The notes under the pieces are model-generated. The model did no database searches. It saw nothing but the letters and a program-made list of their open reading frames with translations, and was not told where the DNA came from. From UBA3700 sp963592135 (GTDB lineage: Bacteria; Bacillota; Clostridia; Christensenellales; UBA3700): a stretch of DNA of 64,000 nt. The stretch is from assembly GCA_963592135.1 (NCBI GenBank), contig CAVAVP010000016.1, positions 1 to 64,000 of the forward strand. The letters are read 5' to 3'. Positions 46,515-56,300 of this stretch are shown piece by piece (position 1 is the stretch's first letter; every line of letters starts with the position of its first letter). The position numbers and the translations under genes are program-made.

Positions 46515-47522
46515 TTATTCTGCTTGACAAGCAGTAACTGCAACAGTGTTTATAATTTCTTCAACGTCGCATCCTCTTGATAAATCATTTAATGGTTTAG
46601 CAAAACCTTGACATACAGGTCCAATTGCCTTATAACCGCCAAATCTTTGTGCAATCTTATAACCAATATTACCAGCGTTAATATTTGGGAATACAAATAC
46701 ATTTGCATGTCCTGCAACACTTGAACCTGGAGCCTTTAATGCAGCTACCTTTGGAGATACTGCAGCATCAAATTGGAACTCGCCATCAATAGCAAGACTT
46801 GGTGCAGCCTCTTTAGCAATCGCTACGGCTTCTTGAACCTTTGGAACAGATTTAAAGAATTTATCATCATTACCAGAACCCTTTGTCGAGAAAGATAACA
46901 TAGCAACCTTTGGTTCGATTCCTGTGATTGTCTTTGCTGTATTTGCTGAAGATATAGCAATATCTGCAAGTTGTTGAGCATCTGGCTCAATATTAATTGC
47001 ACAATCAGCAAAAACTGCAACACCATCTTCATTATATGGATGTGGAAGATTTTCATCTGCAATCATAATAAAACAAGATGAAACTGTCTTAACACCTGGT
47101 GCTGTTTTAATTACTTGTAAACCTGGTCTTAATGTATTTGCTGTTGAATGACATGCACCTGATACGTAACCGTCAACGTCGCCGGCCTTTAACATTAAAG
47201 CACCAAACATTGTTCTATCCTCAGCTTGAATTGCAGCTTGTTCTTCTGTCATCCCTTTAGCTTTTCTGCTTTCATATAAGATATTTGCATATTCTTTAGT
47301 TTTTTCACTTGTTTTTGGATCAATAAGTGTAATTCCACTTAAATCTACATCTGGAGCCACCTTTTTACATTCAGCTTCATTTCCTACTAATACAATTTTA
47401 GCTATTCCTAATTTTGTAACTTCCGCAGCAGCTCTTACAACTCTTTCATCCTCGCCTTCGCAAAGAACTATTGTCTTATTTAAAGCTTTTGCTTTATTTC
47501 TAATACTTTCAATTAAACTCAT
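46515..47522 (-). CDS. pta: phosphate acetyltransferase
   Basis: Pta converts acetyl-CoA and phosphate to acetyl phosphate. It is the short type (335 residues) without the N-terminal regulatory domains. TIVLCEGEDERVVRAAAEV, DVDGYVSGACHSTANTLRPGLQ, MLSFSTKGSG and ANVFVFPNINAGNIGYKIAQRFG are typical. With ackA it forms the acetate pathway. It is divergent from tmcAL across a 95-nt gap. Confidence 0.97.
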   Translation of the reverse strand: MSLIESIRNKAKALNKTIVLCEGEDERVVRAAAEVTKLGIAKIVLVGNEAECKKVAPDVDLSGITLIDPKTSEKTKEYANILYESRKAKGMTEEQAAIQAEDRTMFGALMLKAGDVDGYVSGACHSTANTLRPGLQVIKTAPGVKTVSSCFIMIADENLPHPYNEDGVAVFADCAINIEPDAQQLADIAISSANTAKTITGIEPKVAMLSFSTKGSGNDDKFFKSVPKVQEAVAIAKEAAPSLAIDGEFQFDAAVSPKVAALKAPGSSVAGHANVFVFPNINAGNIGYKIAQRFGGYKAIGPVCQGFAKPLNDLSRGCDVEEIINTVAVTACQAE

Positions 47523-47617
47523 ATTCTAGCCTCCAAAAACTTTATTTATATAACTATTTTTAATATAATATAGATATTATACGCATCTTGAGTGATTAAA
47601 GTAAAGGAAATTAAACG

Positions 47618-48763
47618 ATGAGAATAGGTTTTATAGTAGCAGAATACAATCCACTTCATAATGGTCATGTTAAACATATTCAAAAGACAAAAGAAGATCT
47701 TCATTGCGATAGTATAGTTGTTGTAATGAGTGGCGATATAGTGCAACGTGGCGAACTTGCAATTGTAGATAAATACACAAGAGCTACGTGGGCGATAGAA
47801 GCTGGAGCTGATATGGTTATTGAACTTCCGGTTGAATATACTCTAGGCTCAGCACAAGTATTTGCAACCGGGGCTAGTAAAATTATATCTTATTTTGACG
47901 CAGAAAAATATATTTCCTTCGGTTCAGAATGTGGTAGCACTTATGTTTTAGAAAAAGTTGTAGAAATGTTAGACTCCGAAGAAAATCAAGGATATATAAG
48001 AGAGTTTTTAAACGCTGGAAATACATATGCAAAAGCAAATACTCTTGCCTTTTCAAAATATCTAAATACACATGGTATCGACCAATCAATTGCATCAGTT
48101 TTAGATTCGCCAAACAACATTCTTGGCCTAGAATATATCCGTGCAATCAAATACATGGACGTAAAACCATACACAATAGCAAGAGAAGGATCATATAATA
48201 ATTCTTTAGATAAAGACAATCCTTCTGCGCTTTCTATACGAGAAGCTCTTTATAAAAAGGCCCCTATATTTGATATGATTCCATCCTTTGTTGCAAAAGA
48301 TTTAGGAAACGTTAAAGATAATCGTGAAAAATTGTTTAGTGTTATTAAATATGAACTTTCAAAGAAACAAAACTTAGATAAAATTTTTGGAATGCATGAG
48401 GGACTTCACAATAGATTCTTATCCTTTCTATCTAAAAGTTCTACATATGCAGAGTTTATGCAAAACGTAAAAACAAAGAGATTTACAATGACATCGCTAT
48501 CAAGATCTTTAATGTGTGCTCTTATAGATAACACCTACACTTTAGATCAAGTTTTAGACTTAGATGTAAATTATATAAATGTTTTAGCAGTAAAAGATAA
48601 AAAACAAAATCTATTATCTTCAATTGATACAAATGTAGTTACGAAACCTAGTGAACTTGCAAAACTAAAAGATAGAGTTGACACAACTCTTCAAAATAAA
48701 TCTGAATCTTTATTTAAGGCAATAAACTATGAATATGAGCCTTATATGCGTATTGTAAAATAA
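47618..48763 (+). CDS. tmcAL: tRNA(Met) cytidine acetate ligase TmcAL
   Basis: A YlbM/DUF795 protein. In Bacillus subtilis this enzyme uses acetate and ATP to make N4-acetylcytidine at the wobble position of elongator tRNA-Met. The nucleotidyl-transferase-like start MRIGFIVAEYNPLHNGHVKHI holds the HxGH motif. MSGDIVQRGELAIVDKYTRA and ADMVIELPVEY are conserved. At 381 residues it is near the family length. An AAAGGA site precedes the start. Its place next to pta-ackA, the acetate producers, fits its substrate. Confidence 0.93.
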   Translation: MRIGFIVAEYNPLHNGHVKHIQKTKEDLHCDSIVVVMSGDIVQRGELAIVDKYTRATWAIEAGADMVIELPVEYTLGSAQVFATGASKIISYFDAEKYISFGSECGSTYVLEKVVEMLDSEENQGYIREFLNAGNTYAKANTLAFSKYLNTHGIDQSIASVLDSPNNILGLEYIRAIKYMDVKPYTIAREGSYNNSLDKDNPSALSIREALYKKAPIFDMIPSFVAKDLGNVKDNREKLFSVIKYELSKKQNLDKIFGMHEGLHNRFLSFLSKSSTYAEFMQNVKTKRFTMTSLSRSLMCALIDNTYTLDQVLDLDVNYINVLAVKDKKQNLLSSIDTNVVTKPSELAKLKDRVDTTLQNKSESLFKAINYEYEPYMRIVK

Positions 48764-48767
48764 ATAA

Positions 48768-48810
48768 AAAAAAGCCAAATCATTAAGGCATCGAAGATTT
48801 TGGCTTTTTT
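48768..48810 (+). terminator. terminator of tmcAL
   Basis: Stem AAAGCCAAATC / GATTTTGGCTTT with one bulged base and a T-run on the plus strand, directly after the tmcAL stop. Confidence 0.85.
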
Positions 48811-48918
48811 ATATAATTCATTGGATATTTTAGTAGAACTAATCCAATAGAATATCTTTTTAATAATTAAATATAACATCATTTTAGATGATATCAACGC
48901 ATTTTTGCTTTTTTATGT

Positions 48919-48955
48919 AAAAAAAATGCCTTAAGGCTTTCTCTTGAAGCATTTG
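48919..48955 (-). terminator. terminator of the coiled-coil gene transcript
   Basis: Minus-strand stem AAATGCTTCAAG / CTTAAGGCATTT (one G-U pair and one mismatch) followed by eight T, about 20 nt past the coiled-coil gene. Confidence 0.75.
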
Positions 48956-48974
48956 ACATATAAACTCTTTCGTT

Positions 48975-49481
48975 TTATTGATTGCTCATTGGAGGTTGCA
49001 TACCTTCATCCATGTTTTGTTGTTGATCATATTGCGGGAACAATTGAGCTTTTTTTTGCATAATTGCATCTAAAACTTGTCTTACACAAATTTCTGCATT
49101 ATCCATAAACGCACCAACATCAGCATATGCTTGATTTGCTAGATTATTTGCATAATTTACTGCATTTTGTGTTGTTTCATAAGCCTCTTTATTAGCTTGT
49201 TCAATAATTGCGCTTTCAGACACTAATCTTTGAGCATCATTTTCTGCCTTTTTAATAATTTCATTTGCTCTTGCTTCTGCCTCCGCAATTACAGCTTGCG
49301 CATTTTTAGTAATATTTCTAGCTTGAGATAATTCACTTGGTAAAATATCTCTTATTCTTTGTATACATTCTAAACAAGCGGCCTCATCAACCATCTTCAA
49401 ATCAGACATAAAACCTTTTTTAGCTAAAGTAATTGTTGTCTCTAACTTCGATAATAATTCTTCAACATTCATTTCTACCAT
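48975..49481 (-). CDS. coiled-coil protein, DivIVA/ATP-synthase-B-like helix
   Basis: A 168-residue protein of long helices. Residues 60-140 are Ala/Glu/Asn-rich with heptad spacing (AQAVIAEAEARANEIIKKAENDAQRLVSES), of the kind seen in DivIVA and V/F-type ATPase stalk subunits. The C-terminus is Gln/Met/Pro-rich. No membrane segment or enzyme motif. Similar proteins are encoded next to rsmD and coaD in other clostridia and often labelled ATPase without support. It begins 2 nt after the fusion gene stop. Function unknown. Confidence 0.75.
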   Translation of the reverse strand: MVEMNVEELLSKLETTITLAKKGFMSDLKMVDEAACLECIQRIRDILPSELSQARNITKNAQAVIAEAEARANEIIKKAENDAQRLVSESAIIEQANKEAYETTQNAVNYANNLANQAYADVGAFMDNAEICVRQVLDAIMQKKAQLFPQYDQQQNMDEGMQPPMSNQ

Positions 49482-49483
49482 TT

Positions 49484-50497
49484 TTATTGGTTCTCCTTAT
49501 ATAATTTAACAATAATATTATAAACACATTTTGGAACTAAATCCCTAATATTTTCATTATTTATTAAAGCTTGTCTTACTTTTGTAGAGCTTATATCCAC
49601 TTCCTCATCCTTAGCTTTATATAAAATTGTTTCTATATTTCCATGCTCTTTATTATACTTTGCCATATCTATTTCATAAGCATAATCGACTTCATTTCTA
49701 TATCCACGTATTATTATATCAATTTTATGCTCATTTAAATACTTAAAAATATATCCATCACAAATGTCTACTAAAACATTTGGATACTCTAAAACTGTTT
49801 TTTGAACAATTTCTTTTCGTTGCTCTAAACTAAATAAACTTTTTTTAGTTTCATTTTGAGCTATAACAACTACAACTTTATCATAATCTTTTATAGCTTT
49901 TTCAATTATATCTAAATGTCCTTTTGTAATTGGATCAAAACTTCCTGTTACTGCACATATCTTTTGTGTTAACTTTATAAAATCAACTTGAATCTTTCCA
50001 AATGTCTTACTTTTTTCAATATAAAAATCTTGAGATAAAGTGTAATTTCTATCTATATCGTGTTCATAAATTATATAGCCTCTTTCATCTATTAGTTTTC
50101 TTTTACCTACAAGTAAGCATATTTCATTTATACAATCAAGAGCAAATGGTGCATCTACAAATATATAATCCACATTTCCTTGAATAGAGTTTAAAGTTTC
50201 TCTATAATCTCTATTTAAAACCTTATAATTCCCCTCTATCCCTTTTAGGTTATATTTAACAAAATCAAGAGATGTTTTCGATATATCTGAAAAAATAGTT
50301 TCACTTGCCCCACGAGATATAGCCTCAATTCCCATAGACCCCGTGCCTGCAAATAAGTCTACAAATCTACAATCTTTAACAGCAAATTGAATAACATTAA
50401 ATATAGATTCCTTGACTCTATCTATAGTAGGTCTTACATCCTTTCCTTCTGGTGCTATTAAATTTTTCCCTCTGTATTTTCCACTTATTACTCGCAA
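49484..50497 (-). CDS. fusion of RsmD-like methyltransferase and phosphopantetheine adenylyltransferase
   Basis: One 337-residue frame joins two proteins usually encoded by neighbouring genes. Residues 1-175 match RsmD, the 16S rRNA m2G966 methyltransferase: MRVISGKYRGKNLIAP, RPTIDRVKESIFNV and the SAM-binding FVDLFAGTGSMGIEA. Its catalytic (N/D)PP(Y/F) motif reads DAPF. From Lys179 the sequence is CoaD, the fourth step of CoA synthesis: ICAVTGSFDPITKGHLDIIEKA with the TxGH motif, IRGYRNEVDYAYE, and VDISSTKVRQAL. The join (FIKLTQKICAV) has almost no linker and no internal stop or start signal. It overlaps fau by 10 nt. Confidence 0.93.
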   Translation of the reverse strand: MRVISGKYRGKNLIAPEGKDVRPTIDRVKESIFNVIQFAVKDCRFVDLFAGTGSMGIEAISRGASETIFSDISKTSLDFVKYNLKGIEGNYKVLNRDYRETLNSIQGNVDYIFVDAPFALDCINEICLLVGKRKLIDERGYIIYEHDIDRNYTLSQDFYIEKSKTFGKIQVDFIKLTQKICAVTGSFDPITKGHLDIIEKAIKDYDKVVVVIAQNETKKSLFSLEQRKEIVQKTVLEYPNVLVDICDGYIFKYLNEHKIDIIIRGYRNEVDYAYEIDMAKYNKEHGNIETILYKAKDEEVDISSTKVRQALINNENIRDLVPKCVYNIIVKLYKENQ

Positions 50498-51030
50498 CTT
50501 ATTACCCCAAATTCATTTACTATATAATCAAGTTTAACATCAAACTCTTTTGCCTGTATTTTATCCATTTCTTGGCATGAATACGCTAGTCCTACTTTTA
50601 AGCATTTTTTTTGCTTTGAAAAAAATCTATCGTAATATCCTTTGCCCTTTCCAAGTCTATTTAGATTTTTATCATAACCAAGAAGTGGCGTTATACATAC
50701 ATCAAATAAAATATCACTATCTTTATATTCTTTTCCTATAGGCTCTTTTATATTAAATGGGCCAAGATTAAATACAGTGTCTTTGTCTATCTTTACATAC
50801 ACCATATCATCGCCTATAACTTTTGGCATATATAAACTTGCTTTTCTCATATAGTACTCTACTATCTTTTTTGTAGATACTTCACTATCTAGCGAATTGT
50901 ATATAAGGACATTTCCCTTTACAAAATCAGCATTTACTAGATTTCCAAAAATCTTATCATCAAGACCATCTTTGCTTTCCAAAGATTTTAATTTTTCTTT
51001 GATAAGATTTCGTTGGAACTCTTTTTCCAT
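50488..51030 (-). CDS. 5-formyltetrahydrofolate cyclo-ligase
   Basis: The enzyme converts 5-formyl-THF to 5,10-methenyl-THF with ATP. The conserved C-terminal motif is LLGYDKNLNRLGKGKGYYDRFF, and VGLAYSCQ follows. The N-terminus is Lys/Arg-rich and less conserved. At 180 residues it is typical. It starts directly after the aconitase-family stop and overlaps the fusion gene, so the three are one transcript. It complements glyA in folate one-carbon metabolism. Confidence 0.93.
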   Translation of the reverse strand: MEKEFQRNLIKEKLKSLESKDGLDDKIFGNLVNADFVKGNVLIYNSLDSEVSTKKIVEYYMRKASLYMPKVIGDDMVYVKIDKDTVFNLGPFNIKEPIGKEYKDSDILFDVCITPLLGYDKNLNRLGKGKGYYDRFFSKQKKCLKVGLAYSCQEMDKIQAKEFDVKLDYIVNEFGVISCE

Positions 51031-53286
51031 TTACATTTGACTCTTATAGTAATTAATTAAACAACCTTGTTTAATGATTTCTCTCTCATCATCAGTAAGA
51101 GGATCTATTCTTAATGTCACATCAATAACCTCTCCTTTTCTTACAATTTTTGATGGGAATACTAAATCATTTTCAACCAACTTTTCTTTAATATTTGGAA
51201 TAACCATAATATCATCAATATTAAACTCTGCATCATCACAAATAAATGGGAACATACCCCAGTTAATTAAGTTGCTTCTATATCTTTTTGTTGCATATTC
51301 TCTTGCAATATTGCAAATGCCGCCTAAAACTCTTTGACATGAAGCTGCTTGTTCTCTAGCAGAACCATCACCAGGCTTTATTGCAAAAACCCCAGATCCC
51401 AAAGATACACTTCCTTTAAGTTCTAATTTAGTAGCTTTAATTGCAGCCTTGTACTCCTCATTTAGATCTTTTTCTCTTCTTTCAAGCTCTGATGCATAAA
51501 CTTCCTTTGCACGAGATACATATAATGGATCTTTTCTAGATAAAGCAAACTCAGCAAGTTTTAATGGATTTGATCTATATGACGAGGTTTCTCCTGAAGG
51601 AATCAATTCATCAGTTGTTGTTACTGGATCGTTTATAACAGAAGAAAGTTTAACAACAATATTATCTGTCAAATTAATAACCTCTGGCCAATCTCTAATA
51701 TTTGGGCCGTATTGAAGTGGTAAATTTTCTTGAGCATTGCCGTAACCTTGATAACATCTATTTTTATAAATCGTGCTATCAAAATTAAATGTTGGGATTG
51801 CATTATCATAATCCATTTCTAATGCGCTTGTTAATGCACCGCCGTTTGCAGCGGTTGCAGCAATTGATCTAGCATCCATCAATGCAACAGAAGCAATTTG
51901 TCCATTAGCTGGCTTTGATCCTTCTCTATTTTCAAAGTTTCTTGTTGAATGTCTAATAGATAATGCATTATTAGCAGGAACATCTCCTGCGCCAAAACAT
52001 GGACCACAGAAACATGTCTTTATAATTGCACCTGAATCAATCAAATCACCAAGTGCACCTTTTTGTAATAAGTCTTTATAAATAGGAGTAGATGCAGGAT
52101 AAACACTCATTGTAAACTTTCCTGTTCCTACATATTTTCCCTTTAGAATTGAAGCTGCTTCGATAATGTTATCATATGTACCACCTGCACATCCTGCAAT
52201 AACACCTTGCTCTACCATAACTTTTCCATCTTTAATTTTATCTACAAGAGAAATCTTTACATTCTTTAATAGTTTATTTCCATCTTCTTCAACTTTAGAT
52301 AAAATATCATATGGATTTTCAATTACATCTTTTAAGTTATATACATTACTTGGATGGAATGGAAGTGCAATTTGAGGTTCAATTGTAGATAAATCTACAT
52401 TTACAACTCCATCATAATAAGCTACCTTTTCAGGAGTTATAGCCTTATAATCATTTAATCTTCCACGGACTGTGTAATAATTTTTAACTTCATCATCATT
52501 TGTCTCCCATATAGAAGATAAACAAGTTGTTTCAGTTGTCATTACATCAATACCATTTCTATATTCAATTGGCAAATTCTTTATACCTTCGCCAACAAAT
52601 TCCATAACTTTATTCTTAACAAAACCACATTTAAATACGGCACCTATTATAGATAATGCAACGTCTTGAGGACCAACACCCTTTCTTGGTTTTCCTGTTA
52701 AATTTATGGCAATTACATCAGGATATTTTATATCGTATGTTCTATTTAATAATTGTTTAACAAGTTCAGGTCCACCCTCACCCATTGCCATTGTGCCTAA
52801 TGCACCATAACGAGTATGAGAGTCACTCCCTAAAATCATCTTGCCACATCCTGACATCATTTCTCTCATATATGTATGAATAACTGCTTGATGAGGAGGA
52901 ACAAATATACCACCATATTTTTTTGCAGCAGATAATCCAAATACATGATCATCTTCATTTATAGTTCCACCTACTGCACATAAAGAATTATGGCAATTAG
53001 TTAAAACATAAGGAATTGGAAATTTTTTCAACCCGCTAGCTTTTGCTGTTTGAATGATACCTACATATGTAATATCATGAGATGCCATTGCATCAAATTT
53101 AATCTTTAAAGGAGCACCTTTTTCTGTAACATTTAAAGTATTATGTGCTTTTAAAATTGAATATGCCATTGTACCTTTGTAGGCATTTTCTAAATCTCTT
53201 TTTTGATATCCCTGTTGAATAGCATCAATTTCACTTAAAAATTTACCATCAATAAAGTACTTTCTATCTGATACTAACTTAATCAT
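51031..53286 (-). CDS. aconitase-family hydratase (YbhJ-like)
   Basis: A 751-residue aconitase-superfamily protein. Substrate-site motif GSDSHTRYGALGTMAMGEGGPEL, the three cluster cysteines (one in IAGCAGGTYDN, two in KTCFCGPCFGAGD) and the C-terminal swivel domain (ALTSALEMDY, GMFPFICDDAEF) are visible. The arrangement resembles E. coli YbhJ rather than AcnA, AcnB or LeuC. The metabolite handled by this group is not established to my knowledge. No citrate synthase or isocitrate dehydrogenase is nearby. It lies 21 nt after the surface lipoprotein gene. Confidence 0.85.
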   Translation of the reverse strand: MIKLVSDRKYFIDGKFLSEIDAIQQGYQKRDLENAYKGTMAYSILKAHNTLNVTEKGAPLKIKFDAMASHDITYVGIIQTAKASGLKKFPIPYVLTNCHNSLCAVGGTINEDDHVFGLSAAKKYGGIFVPPHQAVIHTYMREMMSGCGKMILGSDSHTRYGALGTMAMGEGGPELVKQLLNRTYDIKYPDVIAINLTGKPRKGVGPQDVALSIIGAVFKCGFVKNKVMEFVGEGIKNLPIEYRNGIDVMTTETTCLSSIWETNDDEVKNYYTVRGRLNDYKAITPEKVAYYDGVVNVDLSTIEPQIALPFHPSNVYNLKDVIENPYDILSKVEEDGNKLLKNVKISLVDKIKDGKVMVEQGVIAGCAGGTYDNIIEAASILKGKYVGTGKFTMSVYPASTPIYKDLLQKGALGDLIDSGAIIKTCFCGPCFGAGDVPANNALSIRHSTRNFENREGSKPANGQIASVALMDARSIAATAANGGALTSALEMDYDNAIPTFNFDSTIYKNRCYQGYGNAQENLPLQYGPNIRDWPEVINLTDNIVVKLSSVINDPVTTTDELIPSGETSSYRSNPLKLAEFALSRKDPLYVSRAKEVYASELERREKDLNEEYKAAIKATKLELKGSVSLGSGVFAIKPGDGSAREQAASCQRVLGGICNIAREYATKRYRSNLINWGMFPFICDDAEFNIDDIMVIPNIKEKLVENDLVFPSKIVRKGEVIDVTLRIDPLTDDEREIIKQGCLINYYKSQM

Positions 53287-53307
53287 CTTATATCTCCTAA
53301 AATCTTT

Positions 53308-56300
53308 TTATTTCTTAGCAATTATAATTATGTAAACATTATCAAAATCACCAATATTCACATAACTTACTGAATACTTGCTTGCATCCAAAGAAGTTTT
53401 CACTATAACAGAATCTAAATTTTCACAATATACCATTACAGCTATACTATCGCCTGATACAAAGTCTCCATTTGTAGCCTCTTGAACCAAACTACTCAAC
53501 AAAGCATTATACTCATTTGCTGACGTTGTATCAATTGAGTAATTGTAAGTTATATTATTATAAACGAATTTTATGTTTTTATAAACATCAATTTGACTAT
53601 CACAAGCTTGACCCATTTCAAAATATGTAACCTTAGTAATTGTGTGGTTACTGCTTAAACTTTCGTCCTCCGTCATTAAGAAATAGTTATAGTTTGTTGC
53701 CTCATATATTTTTTGTTTTGTAGATGAGCCAATATTAACTCTATAGTTTGCCCATGTAGCGTCAGATAAATACCAATTTCCACCTATCTTTAATTTAACC
53801 CATGCATGAGCCCCACCACTGGCAATTCCCGTAAGTTTATGGCATTCAATTCCCATCATATTACATAAAGCCGAATATGCGGCTGAAATTCCATTACATA
53901 CTGCTAGACCATAATTAAATACTCCTTCCATATAAAAACATGACCAGCCATAAACATCATTGTAAGCATCAGTTCCATATAAAGCTGTTGCATCATCTGC
54001 CCCTGCGTAATCATAAACAATCCCATAAGATAAATAATCATATATTGCAAGTGCTATTTCGTAATCATTCATATTTTCATCCAAAATAGTTCTTAAAACG
54101 GTTTTCATTTTCTTATACATTGTCTTTAAATCATTATTTACTATTACCGGGTTATAACCATTCTCAAGTGCTAAATATAACTCTATTGAAGAATTTACAT
54201 TCGCATCCCCTTTATTATTTTTCTCTATTGGAAATACATAATCTGAAGATAAACCATCTCCCGTATGTTGAGGAAGATATGCAAAGTTTTCATATTTAGC
54301 TTTTTCTTCTGCGGTTCTTATTGTTGTAGGTTTATTTGCTCCTAAATATCTTATGTATAAAACATGACATTGATTAGATATTAAGTTACAAGTTGATTGA
54401 GAGTAATTCATTCCATAAGACACGGCTTCTGGAATGTTATAATAAACTTCTTGTAGTAATCTTATTATAAAGTTAGCATTTGTTAGGTCATTATTCATGG
54501 TAGTTGGATTATAACTGCCATCATTAGCATAATAGCTTGAAGATAAATCTATTTGATCACAATTTGCCGTATCAAAATCTATACAATAACTAAGTTTTAT
54601 ATATGTTTTTTCCGACAAAGTTTCTGTTGGAAGCGAGTCTTTATATAGATATGTATACATTAAAAGATCAAAAAGTTCTTCCCAACTTGTTATATAATAA
54701 TTACATGTTTTACCATAAATTGTATATGTATCAAACATGTCTTCGACACCTTCTGCGTATGTTGTTGCAGTCAATGAAGAATATAAATTAAATCTATTTG
54801 TTACACTGCTAGCTGAATGCAATAAACCATCAAAGCGAGCAGATACGACTACCTTCTGACCCGCTATTTTCAACTTCCCTGTTGCGTTAAATGAATTACC
54901 GTTAAACAAATCGGTATCAATTGTAGATATATAAGTATTTGAATCTATAGAGACTTCAAAATAATCTGGAGTAAAATCATAATCCCATGTTACATATACA
55001 TTTGGAAACGATGAATCTACATCAATTTTAACATTGTAAGGATTATATTTTGAATTATCTGTTATATTAAAATACCCATTAGAAATTCCCTTATCCGTTT
55101 GAACTTCAATATAATGTTTTCCTAAAGATAGTTTATCTAATATTTCACCACTTATTGTAATTTGGCCACTAGATAGTGTTGTCTTTACATTTACATTATC
55201 TATACTAACACCCTTAATACTTGCATTTGATGTTGCAGAGGTTTGAATAGTATATGATGTTGCACCTTTTGTGTATTGAGCTAGTGTCAGCGTATAAGAT
55301 GTTGTTTCGACTACTGTTACATAATAATTTAACACATCACCACTGCTTAATATAAATTTCAATTTTATTTTTTCGCCTATTTCAAAATCACTAAAATAGT
55401 CTGCTTTTACAACCAAAATTGACTTTCCCGAATCTATATAATTTACAAAATCATCTGAATTTAAATTTGAAGATGAAACAACACTATCATCATCTAGTGT
55501 TACACATAAATTCTTTGTATCTCCTTTGGTAAAATATAAAGATGGAGCATTTACAACTTCTGTATATTTTGTAAAATCTATCAAATCCAATTCGGTAAAC
55601 TTTGGATATAAATCAAGTGATGTGGTGTATTTTTTGGTATAAACCAACCTTTCACTTAAGGCATCATCTAAATACCACGCAACAAAAACATAACCTCCCT
55701 TTGTTGCCTTTGGGATATATGTAAATAAATCTTTTTCAACATTAAAGGTGTCTATTCCTGTTTCTGTTAAACTTTCACCGGTGCTTAAATGGTAAGTAAT
55801 GTTGTAGTTTACAATACTCCACGATGGATATAAATCTAAATCTCTTAAGTAATTTGTAGAACTATCATATTCTTCAGTTAAATCTTGATCTAAATACCAT
55901 CCATTAAACGCATACCCTTCTTTACTTGGATTTTCTAAAGTAAGACCTAAGAAGTACGAATAGAACTCCGGATTATTTGAATTATTAACATTACTATCTA
56001 TATGGTAATTTACATTAAATTTTGTCTCCTCAAACTTTGCATATAATGTCACACTTTCTAAGTTGTTTGAATCTGCAAATTTACATAGACTACTTAAATC
56101 TGTGTAATTATTTTTATATGTAGAATCTAAATACCAACCAACAAAAGTATACCCTGTTTTTGTTGGCATACTTATAGTTATTGAATCTGTTACTTGAACG
56201 CTAGTTATTCCTCCATTGTCAAAACTTACACCATCAGGAACATTAAAGGAAACACTATATGTTTTAATATCAAATTTCGCATAAAGTGTTAAGTCTTTAG

